Source of the DNA: Caldifarciminota bacterium
GTDB taxonomy: Bacteria; Hydrothermota; Hydrothermia; S141-80
NCBI GenBank assembly: GCA_027053375.1
Contig: JALUJC010000116.1
Coordinates: 1-12,269 of the forward strand
Reading direction: 5' to 3'
DNA: 12,269 nt
Shown: one piece after another, positions 1-7,590 of the stretch
How positions within the stretch are numbered: the stretch's first letter is position 1
How the letters are laid out: the number at the start of each line of letters is the position of its first letter
Translations under genes and position numbers: made by a program
The notes under the pieces: model-generated
What the model saw: the letters and a program-made list of their open reading frames with translations, nothing else
Databases searched by the model: none
Told to the model about the DNA's origin: nothing

Positions 1-1844
1 GTGGCCGTTTCAGCCCGTCCAGCCTTGCCAAACACACGGGCAACCTCCGGAAAGCTCTTCAGCACACTGTCCTGAATCTGAAGGATCCGCCGGGCCTCGG
101 TAATGGAGATACCGGGCAGGGTGGTGGGCATATACAGGATGCTGCCCTCCTCCAGGGGCGGCATAAACTCGCTCCCGATTTTCCGGAACAGCGGGAGGCT
201 GAGCAGAAACACTGCAACCGCCACGAGAACCGTTCGCCAGGGGTATCGCAGCACCTTCAGCGCCACCGGACGGTAAACACGAACCAGAAAGCGGTTCAGG
301 GGATTTTCGGACTCCGGTCGCACCCGTCCCACAATCATGGTGAGCAGAGCCGGCGCCAGGGTGATGGAAAGAAACGCCGCAAAGAACATGGCAAAGGTCT
401 TGGTGAAAGCCAGCGGCTTGAAGAGCCTGCCTTCCTGTGCTTCCAGTGCAAAAATGGGCAGGAAAGAGATGGTGATGATCAACAGGGAGAAGAAGAGGGG
501 ACGACCCACCTGCCTTGCCGCTTCCAGAATCACCTGAAAACGCTGGGTCGCGGGCAGAGGCTTCCCACCCCCCTCCTCCTGGGCACGTTCCAGCAATTTG
601 TGGGCATTCTCAATCATCACCACCGCTGCATCCACCATGGCCCCCAGCGCAATGGCGATACCTCCCAGAGACATGATGTTGGCGGTCACCCGAAGGGCTG
701 CCATGGGGATAAACGAGAGAAGGATGGCCACGGGGAGAAGAAGGATGGCAACGAGCGCGCTCCGAAAGGCCCAGAGAAACAGCACGGTCACCACGGACAC
801 GATCACAGACTCTTCAAGGAGAGCTCGGAGCAGGACCCGAATGGCTCGCTGAATCAACTCACTGCGATCATAGGTCACCACCACCCCGACCCCCTCCGGA
901 AGCGTATTCTGGATCTCTTTCAACTTTGCCTTCACCCGCTGAATCACTCGCAGGGCGTTCTCCCCCTGCCGCATGATGACCACCCCACCCACGACCTCAC
1001 CCTGGCCATCCAGGTCCGCTGTGCCGCGTCTCGGTGCGGGCCCCAGCTGAATGCGCGCCACATCCTTCAGATAGACAGGCGTCCCGTCCGGAGCCCGCCC
1101 AACGGCAATGGGCGCCAGATCCTCCAGAGAGCGAATATATCCGAGCCCGCGCACAATCACCTCACGCCCAGCCCACTCAAAGTTGCGTCCCCCCACATCA
1201 CGGTTGGACATCCGGATGGCACGCATCACCTGGTCCACGGGGATGCCATAGGACGCCAGGCGCGTCGGATCAAGGATCACCTGATACTCCTTTACATAGC
1301 CCCCAATGGGGGCCACTTCCGCAACGCCAGGCACAGACTGGAGCGCATATCGCAGATACCAATCGTTGAAGCTTCGCAACCGGGAAAGGTCATGTTTCCC
1401 TGTGGTATCCACCAGCGCATACTGGAAAACCCAGCCCAGTCCGGTGGCATCTGGCCCCAGGGTGGGTGTGACGCCCTCCGGAAGGTCCTTCTCGATCTGA
1501 GACAGATACTCCACCACCCGTGAACGCGCCCAGTACAGGTCGGTGCCCTCCTCAAAGATCACATAAACGAAGGAGTTGCCGAACATGGAGTACCCACGCA
1601 CCGCCTGGACCCTGGGCGCAGAGAGCAGTTTGGTGGCAATGGGATAGGTGATCTGTTCTTCCACAAGTTCCGGTGATCTCCCCATCCATTCCGTATGCAG
1701 GATTACCTGTGGATCCGTAAGATCCGGGATGGCGTCCAGGGGTGTTCTGCGCAGACTCCACAACCCCAGAAGCGACAGGAAGAGGATTCCGGAAAACACG
1801 AGAAAACGATTCTCTCCTGACCAGCTGATCAAACGCTCAATCAT
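1..1844 (-). CDS. cusA: CusA-type Cu+/Ag+ RND efflux pump, inner membrane (C-terminus off window)
   Basis: Inner-membrane, proton-driven RND pump of the heavy-metal (HME) class. It should export Cu+/Ag+ through the CusB adaptor and CusC-like duct encoded just upstream. About 614 codons are visible; family members have about 1,040 residues, so roughly 40% lies beyond the window start. Transmembrane helix 4 carries the HME signature GAMVDAAVVMIENAHK, with the proton-relay Asp at residue 405. Comparing with what I recall of the E. coli CusA methionine relay, Met391, Met403, Met410 and Met486 fall at identical numbers. Met572, in LYMPTTLPG, corresponds to periplasmic site residue Met573. Met271 is Pro here, and position 501 is Leu with a Met at 503. 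Met623 and Met672 equivalents are outside the window. The pattern favours a Cu/Ag rather than a Zn/Co/Cd pump. The ATG at 1844 follows GAGGGA at 8 nt, 21 bp after the cusB stop, so it is probably in the same operon. Confidence 0.96.
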   Translation of the reverse strand, partial: MIERLISWSGENRFLVFSGILFLSLLGLWSLRRTPLDAIPDLTDPQVILHTEWMGRSPELVEEQITYPIATKLLSAPRVQAVRGYSMFGNSFVYVIFEEGTDLYWARSRVVEYLSQIEKDLPEGVTPTLGPDATGLGWVFQYALVDTTGKHDLSRLRSFNDWYLRYALQSVPGVAEVAPIGGYVKEYQVILDPTRLASYGIPVDQVMRAIRMSNRDVGGRNFEWAGREVIVRGLGYIRSLEDLAPIAVGRAPDGTPVYLKDVARIQLGPAPRRGTADLDGQGEVVGGVVIMRQGENALRVIQRVKAKLKEIQNTLPEGVGVVVTYDRSELIQRAIRVLLRALLEESVIVSVVTVLFLWAFRSALVAILLLPVAILLSFIPMAALRVTANIMSLGGIAIALGAMVDAAVVMIENAHKLLERAQEEGGGKPLPATQRFQVILEAARQVGRPLFFSLLIITISFLPIFALEAQEGRLFKPLAFTKTFAMFFAAFLSITLAPALLTMIVGRVRPESENPLNRFLVRVYRPVALKVLRYPWRTVLVAVAVFLLSLPLFRKIGSEFMPPLEEGSILYMPTTLPGISITEARRILQIQDSVLKSFPEVARVFGKAGRAETA

Positions 1845-1865
1845 GATATCGGTCCCTCACATTCA

Positions 1866-2978
1866 TTAGTGATGGTGGCCACCTCCACCGCCACCGCCCT
1901 GGATCCGGCTCTCCGCATCCAGCAGAAAGGTCCCCCGTACCACCACGCGTTCACCTTCTCTCAACCCTTTGAGAACCTCCACACCCTGGTCGCCGTAGCG
2001 ACCCAGCATGACTTCTCTCGGCATGTAGTGACCTTTCTCCACCTCCACAAAGACCACATTCCGCCGTCCTGTCTGGATCACCGCATCCCCGGGAATCACC
2101 AGCGTTTCCGGCCAGGACTGCTGAAGACGTACGGTGGCCACCATACCGGGTCGCAACGCACCGCCGGGATTGGAGAGGTTCACCCGGATCTCCACTGTCC
2201 TTGTCCTTGAATCTGCCACAGGAGATACAAAGCGGACACGTCCTTCCAGCACACCGTGCACACCCTGGACCCGGATCCCGACGGGCATTCCCGGGCGAAC
2301 CTCCTGGGCCACCCTCTCAGGCACCGCCGCCCGGACCCACACCTGATCCAGCGAAACGATCCGGAATCCCTCCATGCCCGGCCGCAGAGCTGTTCCTTCC
2401 ACCACGTTTTTCTTCACCACTACGCCGGAAAAGGGACTTCGTATGAGAAGGGTATTCCGTACTTTCCGCTCGCGGATCAGTTGTTGGATTTCCCGTTCAT
2501 GCACCCCGAGGAGCCGGAGCTTCTCTCCGGCATTGGCGATCAGGGAGGAATCCCCCTGCTCCAGGGCGTACACCAGTTCCTGCTGTGCCTGGATCAGAGG
2601 GGGACTGTAGACCTCCATCAGCGCCTCTCCCTGGCGAACCTGCTGTCCCGTCTCCCGCACATAGAGTTTTGTGACCCATCCTGAAAACCGTGGACTCCAC
2701 GTGAACGTTCGGGGTTCCGCCTCATCCACCACGCCGGAAAGGTCCACCGTGTGTATGAGCGTTTTCCGCTGAACGGCGACTGTCACCACACCCGTGAGCT
2801 GCCGCTGCATATCACTGAGCCGCACCATGGCATACCCGGGGGGCATACTGGACGCCGTCGTATCCTGCTGGCGGGCAGAATGCCCGGTGGCTCCCTGATC
2901 ATGGGCGCCATTCGGTGCGGCTGCTGCCAGAGTTGTGAACCAGATCAACACCATACGCATCCCAGGTTTTACTTTCAT
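1866..2978 (-). CDS. cusB: CusB-type periplasmic adaptor (membrane fusion protein)
   Basis: Periplasmic adaptor that joins the CusA pump to the outer-membrane duct and may hand metal to it. The protein has 370 residues, with an N-terminal hydrophobic export signal (about 7-21). Met residues at 45, 51 and 57 and His26/His33 lie in the flexible N-terminus, where E. coli CusB binds Cu+ by methionines; equivalence is inferred. The hairpin/lipoyl region holds SGWVTKLYVRETGQ, then YSPPLIQAQQE, and the returning lipoyl half has SPFSGVVVKKNVVEG. Beta-barrel signatures DSRTRTVEIRV and LRPGMVATVRL follow, then the membrane-proximal VIPGDAVIQTG. The protein ends in seven Gly and three His (361-370). I chose the ATG at 2978 because AGGGAGG lies 9 nt upstream and it starts a signal peptide; a longer frame to 3071 adds 31 unlikely residues. 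The start overlaps the cusC stop as ATGA. Confidence 0.95.
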   Translation of the reverse strand: MKVKPGMRMVLIWFTTLAAAAPNGAHDQGATGHSARQQDTTASSMPPGYAMVRLSDMQRQLTGVVTVAVQRKTLIHTVDLSGVVDEAEPRTFTWSPRFSGWVTKLYVRETGQQVRQGEALMEVYSPPLIQAQQELVYALEQGDSSLIANAGEKLRLLGVHEREIQQLIRERKVRNTLLIRSPFSGVVVKKNVVEGTALRPGMEGFRIVSLDQVWVRAAVPERVAQEVRPGMPVGIRVQGVHGVLEGRVRFVSPVADSRTRTVEIRVNLSNPGGALRPGMVATVRLQQSWPETLVIPGDAVIQTGRRNVVFVEVEKGHYMPREVMLGRYGDQGVEVLKGLREGERVVVRGTFLLDAESRIQGGGGGGGHHH

Positions 2979-4171
2979 GGACGTTTTCCTCCCTGTAGAA
3001 CCGATGGATATCCCAGAAGTGCCTCCATTCTTGCATGGAGGTACCCAAGTTCTCTCCGATTCTGGAGCCACTCTTTCCTTGCGCGATACAGTTCCCGGTA
3101 GGCATCCAGAAACTCAAGATACCCCGCACCCCCACTTCGAAAGGCCGCCTCCACGCTTGAAAAGAATGCTTCCGCACCGGGAAGAACCTCCGACTGCAGG
3201 AGAGAATCCCTGATCCACAGTGCGTTCCAGGTGACCCTCATCCCTTCAAACCGGGCGGCAAGATCCTGCCGAATCTGCGCAGTCTCCAGTTGAGAGGCTT
3301 TCGCTGACAGGCGGCTTGCCTGCCACGCTGGTGCCTCCCGAAAAGGGAGAAACAGGGGAACCGTGAGCATGGCCCCCCACATCACCATCCCCATCCGCTC
3401 CATGGTTTGTGCCTGGATACGTACGTCCGGGAAGACGGACCAGAATTTCAGCCTGGAAAAAGCCTCCGCCACCTCCTGCCGGGCTCGTGCCTGCTGAATC
3501 CCCGGGGCTTCCTCCAGAACACCTTCGGGAAGACGAAGGGAGTCCACAGGGATAAGAAGCCGCGGATCCAGCGGTTCCTGAAGGCGCAGCATTGAATGTA
3601 AACGTTGAAGTGCATCCTCCTGAAGCGCGCGTACCACAGAGCGTTCCGCCTCCAGCCGGGCCCATTCCAGCTGCCACCTCACGGGTTCCTTCAATGGACG
3701 CATTCCCGTACGATAACGGGACGCGCTCACCTTCCGTGCTCCTTGAAGCACCTCCAGATATCCCTCTATCAGAGAATCCCACGCAACCGCGAACTGCAGA
3801 TCGTGGTACGCCATCTCCACGTCCCGGAGCAGCTGTGCCTCCACCGAACGAACCCTTGCCTCCGCCTGATGTACACGCCCCTCCTGGACCCGATATCGGG
3901 TCCAGAGTTTCAACGGAAAGGGGACCGTCTGGGATATCACCCAGCCCTGTCGATTCCACGGTGCATCGGTGGGATCCCACATATACCCCACCATGGGAGA
4001 GGGCAGGGAGAGTGCCGGCAAGCGTTTCCAGGACTGCGATCGCACACGTGTTTTTGCAGCCTGAAGCGTCTGATTCCGCTGAAGGGCCAGCTGCAGAAGA
4101 TCTTCCAGCGTATACGACGCCTGATAACGCCCTGTCGCAGCAACGGCCATCCAGAGTAACCATCCGTTCAT
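2975..4171 (-). CDS. cusC: TolC/CusC-family outer-membrane efflux duct
   Basis: Outer-membrane channel that should complete the CusCBA tripartite pump. The protein has 398 residues, short but normal for metal-type TolC homologues. It has an N-terminal hydrophobic export signal (about 3-14), with no lipobox Cys, unlike lipidated E. coli CusC. Two OEP repeats follow: helical coiled-coil stretches at about 90-160 and 165-235, then 280-345 and 350-385. The first barrel part contains QTVPFPLK (81-88) and the second VPLFLPFREAP (271-281). A methionine cluster (Met257, 260, 262, 264, 268) sits in the second barrel strand region. The frame can begin at a TTG two codons earlier (4177), but GGGAGG lies 6 nt before the ATG at 4171, so I use that ATG. 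The stop overlaps the cusB start by 4 bp. The cusC symbol rests on context; family membership is firm. Confidence 0.9.
   Translation of the reverse strand: MNGWLLWMAVAATGRYQASYTLEDLLQLALQRNQTLQAAKTRVRSQSWKRLPALSLPSPMVGYMWDPTDAPWNRQGWVISQTVPFPLKLWTRYRVQEGRVHQAEARVRSVEAQLLRDVEMAYHDLQFAVAWDSLIEGYLEVLQGARKVSASRYRTGMRPLKEPVRWQLEWARLEAERSVVRALQEDALQRLHSMLRLQEPLDPRLLIPVDSLRLPEGVLEEAPGIQQARARQEVAEAFSRLKFWSVFPDVRIQAQTMERMGMVMWGAMLTVPLFLPFREAPAWQASRLSAKASQLETAQIRQDLAARFEGMRVTWNALWIRDSLLQSEVLPGAEAFFSSVEAAFRSGGAGYLEFLDAYRELYRARKEWLQNRRELGYLHARMEALLGYPSVLQGGKRP
2983..2995 (-). promoter_or_regulatory. Shine-Dalgarno block of cusB
   Basis: CAGGGAGGAAAAC ends 4 nt before the cusB ATG and lies inside the last codons of the cusC-like gene. 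It decides the cusB start at 2978. The same 13 nt precede the PCYCGC gene at 7594-7606, where they again lie in the tail of the upstream gene next to an ATGA overlap. Confidence 0.8.
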
Positions 4172-4211
4172 TCTCAACCTCCCATCATACGATGAGTATT
4201 AGTATTTGGGG

Positions 4212-4228
4212 TGAAAAAAATTTTTTCA
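4212..4228. repeat. 17-bp A/T palindrome at the PII gene stop
   Basis: TGAAAAAAATTTTTTCA is an 8-bp perfect inverted repeat around one central base. It contains the stop codon of the PII-family gene and is flanked by GGGG (4208-4211) and, after two extra bases, CCCC (4231-4234). It lies in the 54-bp gap before cusC, the widest gap between copA and cusA. It is not a classical terminator, because the U-run is inside the stem. It may affect mRNA processing or DNA bending; the function is unknown. Confidence 0.5.
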
Positions 4229-4564
4229 GGCCCCGGGCATCGCTGTTCCGTTCAGGCCTTCTTTCCTTGTCCGAATATGATACACACGTTCCACGGGAAG
4301 GACCGCCACCAGGCCATCTCCTTCCACACCGGTATGTGCGGCATCCATCAGGGTCTGGAGTACGCGATCCACCTGATCATCTTCCACCAGGACTTCCACC
4401 CGGCAGTAGGCCAGCTCATGGGGCTGAAAAAGCAACCGGGTTTCATGTCCCAATCCATGGACCGTCGTGCACGTCAACCCTGATATTCCCAGTTCAGGGG
4501 CCATCAGCGCTTCCTCTACGCGCTGTTTTAAACGATGGCGGATCACCGCCCAAATCATTTTCAT
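4226..4564 (-). CDS. PII-family (GlnB-like) signalling protein, metal-efflux-associated PII-NG type
   Basis: Small trimeric-type signalling protein of the PII superfamily, 112 residues. Visible matches to GlnB: the N-terminal strand and helix ([19 protein letters not shown]); [14 protein letters not shown] (26-39), equivalent to GITGMTVTEVKGFG; the B-loop TGVEGDG (78-84); and [11 protein letters not shown] (93-103), holding the two C-loop Arg (98, 100). The T-loop (about 40-54) is five or six residues shorter than in GlnB and has no Tyr at the uridylylation position. The ATP/2-oxoglutarate-contacting Lys58 appears to be Tyr or Cys, and Lys90 is Leu. It is therefore unlikely to be an ordinary nitrogen regulator. 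A PII subgroup (PII-NG) is known beside CusA/CzcA-type pumps, which fits this position between copA and cusCBA. CutA1, a PII-like fold linked to copper, is a less good match. ATG at 4564 overlaps the copA stop (ATGA), with AGGAG upstream. Confidence 0.85.
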   Translation of the reverse strand: MKMIWAVIRHRLKQRVEEALMAPELGISGLTCTTVHGLGHETRLLFQPHELAYCRVEVLVEDDQVDRVLQTLMDAAHTGVEGDGLVAVLPVERVYHIRTRKEGLNGTAMPGA

Positions 4565-7044
4565 CCCTTTCGCTCCTGTTGAGGAGGCCGATACCTCCGA
4601 AGAAGGTTGGCGTTGGTCACCACCGAAATGGACGATCCTGCCATGGCGAGCTCGGCCAGGAGGGGGTGCATCCAGCCCATCACCGCCATGGGAATCATCA
4701 CCACGTTATAGGCAAACGCCCAGAACAGGTTTTGCTGGATCTTCCGGAACGTGGCACGGGAGAGCGCAATGGCCTCCACCACCTTCCAGAGGTTGCCCTG
4801 AATCAGCATCACATCGGACGCCTCAATGGCGATGTCGGTGCCCGTTCCCAGCGCCATCCCCACATCGGCCTGGGTGAGGGCCGGCGCATCGTTGATCCCG
4901 TCTCCCACAAACACCAGTGGACGATGAGTTTGCTGAAGCTTTCGGACTTCCTCCACCTTCCCGGCGGGCAGTACGCCGGCCACCACATGCGTGATTCCAA
5001 GCTCACGGGCAACCGCATGGGCCGTCCGGGGATGATCGCCCGTAATCAGCGCGGTCTGGATTCCCTGAGACTGCAACCAGGCGATGACCGCCCGTGCCTC
5101 CGGTTTGATGGGATCGGCAACGGCGATCCACCCGCGAAAGACGGGGGTTCCTTCCACCTCTTCCGCCACAAACATCACGGTGCGGGCGCGCGACTCCAGG
5201 GCTTCCGCCTCCTCATTCCGGGATACGCCCTGGATATGCAATGTCTCCAGCCACCGTGGAGAACCCACCCAGACACGGCGTCCCTCCACGCGTCCCTCCA
5301 CACCAAGTCCACGGTGATTCTGAAAGGCTGACAGAGAAAGAAGCGAGATTCCCCGCTCCTCTGCAGCCTGGATCACAGCCCGCCCCAGTGGATGCTCGCT
5401 TCCCTGTTCCACGGAAGCGGCCAGTTGCAGCAGCCCTTCTTCCGTGATGCGCTTCGCAGGAACCACATCGGTCACATAGGGATGCCCGCGGGTAAGGGTA
5501 CCGGTCTTATCAAACACCACCATCCGCGCTTCTCGCAGGAGCTGAATGGCCTCACCACTGCGAAACAGAATCCCCTGTTCTGCCCCCTTGCCGCTTCCCA
5601 CCATCAGCGCCGTAGGGGTGGCCAGTCCAAGCGCACAGGGACAGGCAATGACCAGAACCGAAATGGTGGCGACCAGCGCCAGAGTCAGCACCGTACCGGT
5701 GGGATGCACCCAGGGAAGAAAGGTTCCCAGACGCGCCAGCTGGAGCATCCAGTCGGGCCGAAGCATCCAGATCAGAAAAGTCCCGAGGGCAATGCTCATC
5801 ACCACGGGAACGAACACAGCCGTCACCCGATCTGCAAACGCCTGAATGGGAACACGGGTGGTCTGCGCCTCCTCCACCAGACGAATCACCTGGGCCAGGA
5901 AGGTGTCTCTTCCCACCCGGGTGGCCCGAACCACAAGCCTTCCATCCTGGTTCACCGTGGCACCGATCACCTCATCTCCTGCACGTTTCACCACAGGGAT
6001 CGGCTCCCCGGTCGCCATGGATTCGTCCACAGCGCTTTCCCCCTCCACAACCACGCCATCCGTGGGAATTTTTTCACCCGGACGAATCACCATCCGATCC
6101 CCCACCTGAACCTGCTCCACGGGGATCTCCACCTCCCGTCCTTCCCGGACCACGCGGGCGGTTTTCGCCCCCAGTTCCAGGAGCTTCCGAATGGCCTGGC
6201 TGGCTCGCCCCTTCGCGGTCTCCTCAATGTACCGACCGGTGAGATGGATGGCCATGATCATGGCGGCCACCCCTGCATAGTTGGCCACGGGGAGCCAGTA
6301 TCCTGCAGGACCGGTCAGAAAGGATGCGGTGGTGCCGAGAAAGATCAGCGAATCCATGTTGGGATAGCCCGCACGGAGGGCACGAAATCCTCCCACAAGG
6401 GTGGGACCACCCGCGCGGAAAAGAACGGGTAACGCCAGCAGGATCATGCCCAGCCGGTAGAGGGAGGCAGACGGCCAGGCGATCCCCCAGAACATTTCGG
6501 GGATCATCCAAAGGATGACGGGGACCGTAAAAGCCCAGGCAACCAGCATTCTACGCCGGGCTTCCCGCATCCGTTTTTCTTCCGGAGACACCTCTTCATC
6601 TTCCCGGTCTGCGGGCAGATGTGCCTCATAACCTGCGTCTTCCACCGCCTGTGTGAGCTGATGGATCTCCACAAGTCCTGGCATAAAACGCACCCGGGCC
6701 TGTCCGGTGGCCAGGTTAACCTGCACCGCCTCCACCCCGTGAACGCTGTTCAGGGCCTTTTCCACATGGTGCACACAGGAGGCACAGGTCATCCCCTCCA
6801 CCTGAAGGGTGACCTCCTCGGTACGCACACCGTAACCTGCAGACTCCACTGCCTCCACCAGCGCCTCCAGGGAAGCCTGATCTTCCACCCGAACTTTCGC
6901 CAGGCCGGTGGCCAGGTTGACCTGTACCGCCTCCACCCCGTGGACACTGCTCAGGGCCTTTTCCACATGGTGCACACAGGAGGCACAGGTCATCCCCTCC
7001 ACAGGCAACACGAACTCACGACGCCTCTTTTTTTCCGTACGCAT
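4561..7044 (-). CDS. copA: Cu+-exporting P1B-1 ATPase with two HMA domains
   Basis: Inner-membrane ATPase that exports cytosolic Cu+ (or Ag+); 827 residues, a normal CopA length. Two N-terminal HMA domains each carry GMTCASC (17-23 and 84-90) and are nearly identical, exactly 67 residues apart. Downstream: actuator TGE in [11 protein letters not shown]; the TM6 metal site Cys468-Pro-Cys470 ([14 protein letters not shown]); the phosphorylation site Asp512 in DKTGTLT; the SEHPLGRA motif of the nucleotide domain; [10 protein letters not shown] in TM7 ([12 protein letters not shown]); and M-x-x-S-S in TM8 (MAGSSISV). CPC with YN and MxxSS is the P1B-1 Cu+ signature. The frame also opens with a GTG at 7047, but GAGGG lies 6-7 nt before the ATG at 7044. 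A sigma70-like promoter lies just upstream, so this gene can probably be transcribed independently of copB. Its stop overlaps the PII-family start. Confidence 0.97.
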   Translation of the reverse strand: MRTEKKRRREFVLPVEGMTCASCVHHVEKALSSVHGVEAVQVNLATGLAKVRVEDQASLEALVEAVESAGYGVRTEEVTLQVEGMTCASCVHHVEKALNSVHGVEAVQVNLATGQARVRFMPGLVEIHQLTQAVEDAGYEAHLPADREDEEVSPEEKRMREARRRMLVAWAFTVPVILWMIPEMFWGIAWPSASLYRLGMILLALPVLFRAGGPTLVGGFRALRAGYPNMDSLIFLGTTASFLTGPAGYWLPVANYAGVAAMIMAIHLTGRYIEETAKGRASQAIRKLLELGAKTARVVREGREVEIPVEQVQVGDRMVIRPGEKIPTDGVVVEGESAVDESMATGEPIPVVKRAGDEVIGATVNQDGRLVVRATRVGRDTFLAQVIRLVEEAQTTRVPIQAFADRVTAVFVPVVMSIALGTFLIWMLRPDWMLQLARLGTFLPWVHPTGTVLTLALVATISVLVIACPCALGLATPTALMVGSGKGAEQGILFRSGEAIQLLREARMVVFDKTGTLTRGHPYVTDVVPAKRITEEGLLQLAASVEQGSEHPLGRAVIQAAEERGISLLSLSAFQNHRGLGVEGRVEGRRVWVGSPRWLETLHIQGVSRNEEAEALESRARTVMFVAEEVEGTPVFRGWIAVADPIKPEARAVIAWLQSQGIQTALITGDHPRTAHAVARELGITHVVAGVLPAGKVEEVRKLQQTHRPLVFVGDGINDAPALTQADVGMALGTGTDIAIEASDVMLIQGNLWKVVEAIALSRATFRKIQQNLFWAFAYNVVMIPMAVMGWMHPLLAELAMAGSSISVVTNANLLRRYRPPQQERKG
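6704..7002 (-). repeat. Near-identical tandem copies in the two HMA domains of copA
   Basis: The segments 6704-6801 and 6905-7002 are about 98 bp each, offset by 201 bp (67 codons), with about five mismatches. The stretches 6750-6801 and 6951-7002 are identical over 52 bp, including synonymous positions. Both encode the GMTCASC loop and following helix of an HMA domain. The rest of each domain (LAKVRVEDQ versus QARVRFMPG) differs more. This points to recent duplication or gene conversion limited to the metal-binding half. Confidence 0.9.
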
Positions 7045-7078
7045 CACACGCCCTCACATTTCTTCGAATCAGGTTCGT

Positions 7079-7107
7079 AGTATAGAGTCCGGCTCCGGTC
7101 CCTGCAA
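7079..7107 (-). promoter_or_regulatory. Predicted sigma70-like promoter of copA
   Basis: On the minus strand TTGCAG (7107-7102) and TATACT (7084-7079) are separated by exactly 17 bp. This would place transcription start near 7072 and give a leader of about 28 nt before the copA ATG. The -35 box is only 6 nt past the stop of the PCYCGC gene. The spacer contains an imperfect CCGG-centred dyad. The 17-bp spacer does not fit the long 19-bp spacer of CueR/MerR promoters, and I see no clear CsoR or CopY operator. Confidence 0.5.
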
Positions 7108-7113
7108 GTTCGC

Positions 7114-7590
7114 TCAGAGGTCCTCCGGAGGCATGGGGGTGGGTGTGGGAACAAACCGGGGATCCCTGGAATAATAAGCGTCCACCGCTTCCCGGATCTC
7201 CCGGACCGTTCGCCCTTCCTTCAATCCGCGATCCAGGGTAAGCATGATGTTCTGGCATACATCGCAATAGGCACCGTGATCCCCATACCCTCGGTCGGTC
7301 AGGAAACAGCTCCGGATACTTTTATGTCCCATACGACCACACCCACAGTAACACGGGATATAATCCATGGCTTCCGGGTTGGTCTTTCGCAGGTGATCCG
7401 CAGCCTGATAGGCGGCAAGCGCACGGGGATTTTCCTCCACACCCGGTGGGTACGCGGCATACGCAGGTGTGGCGCCTCCTCCCTGAAACATGAACCATCC
7501 GGCAAGAAACAGAAACACCACCCCCCCCATCCAGAGGAACGGAGAGGGTCTGCCACGACGTCGGCTTCGGCGTATGCTTCGTTTGCTCAT
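7114..7590 (-). CDS. Membrane-anchored PCYCGC-motif protein
   Basis: Small protein of 158 residues matching the PCYCGC family, whose biochemical role I do not know. The N-terminus is Arg/Lys-rich (3-14), followed by one hydrophobic segment (about 18-35). The rest should therefore lie outside the inner membrane, either anchored or released at a possible AYA site near 45; there is no lipobox Cys. The conserved core is PCYCGC at 79-84 (Cys80, 82, 84), then GHKSIRSC with His89 and Cys95, then DHGAYCDVC with His105, Cys109 and Cys112. All six cysteines lie within 33 residues, which looks like a metal site or redox centre. The C-terminus is a Pro/Thr tail. The ATG at 7590 overlaps the copB stop as ATGA, with AGGGAGG 8 nt upstream, so it is probably coupled to copB. 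Placement between two copper ATPases suggests periplasmic copper binding or delivery; that is inference. A run of eight G (7521-7528) encodes residues 21-24. Confidence 0.85.
   Translation of the reverse strand: MSKRSIRRSRRRGRPSPFLWMGGVVFLFLAGWFMFQGGGATPAYAAYPPGVEENPRALAAYQAADHLRKTNPEAMDYIPCYCGCGRMGHKSIRSCFLTDRGYGDHGAYCDVCQNIMLTLDRGLKEGRTVREIREAVDAYYSRDPRFVPTPTPMPPEDL

Noticed and set aside
600..1523. 307-codon plus-strand open frame opposite cusA
   Set aside because: Its product is His/Pro-rich with no family features; it is a by-product of GC-rich codon use in cusA.
4208..4234. Intrinsic terminator between the PII-family gene and cusC
   Set aside because: The U-run lies inside the stem rather than after a GC stem, and cusCBA must be expressed downstream.
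3592..5331. 579-codon plus-strand open frame
   Set aside because: It is antisense to cusC, the PII-family gene and copA, all with clear family motifs. Its product is Pro/His/Arg-rich and low complexity, with no domain I recognise and no ribosome-binding site.
5392..6432. 346-codon plus-strand open frame opposite copA
   Set aside because: His/Gly/Asn-rich shadow of copA membrane segments with no recognisable domain.
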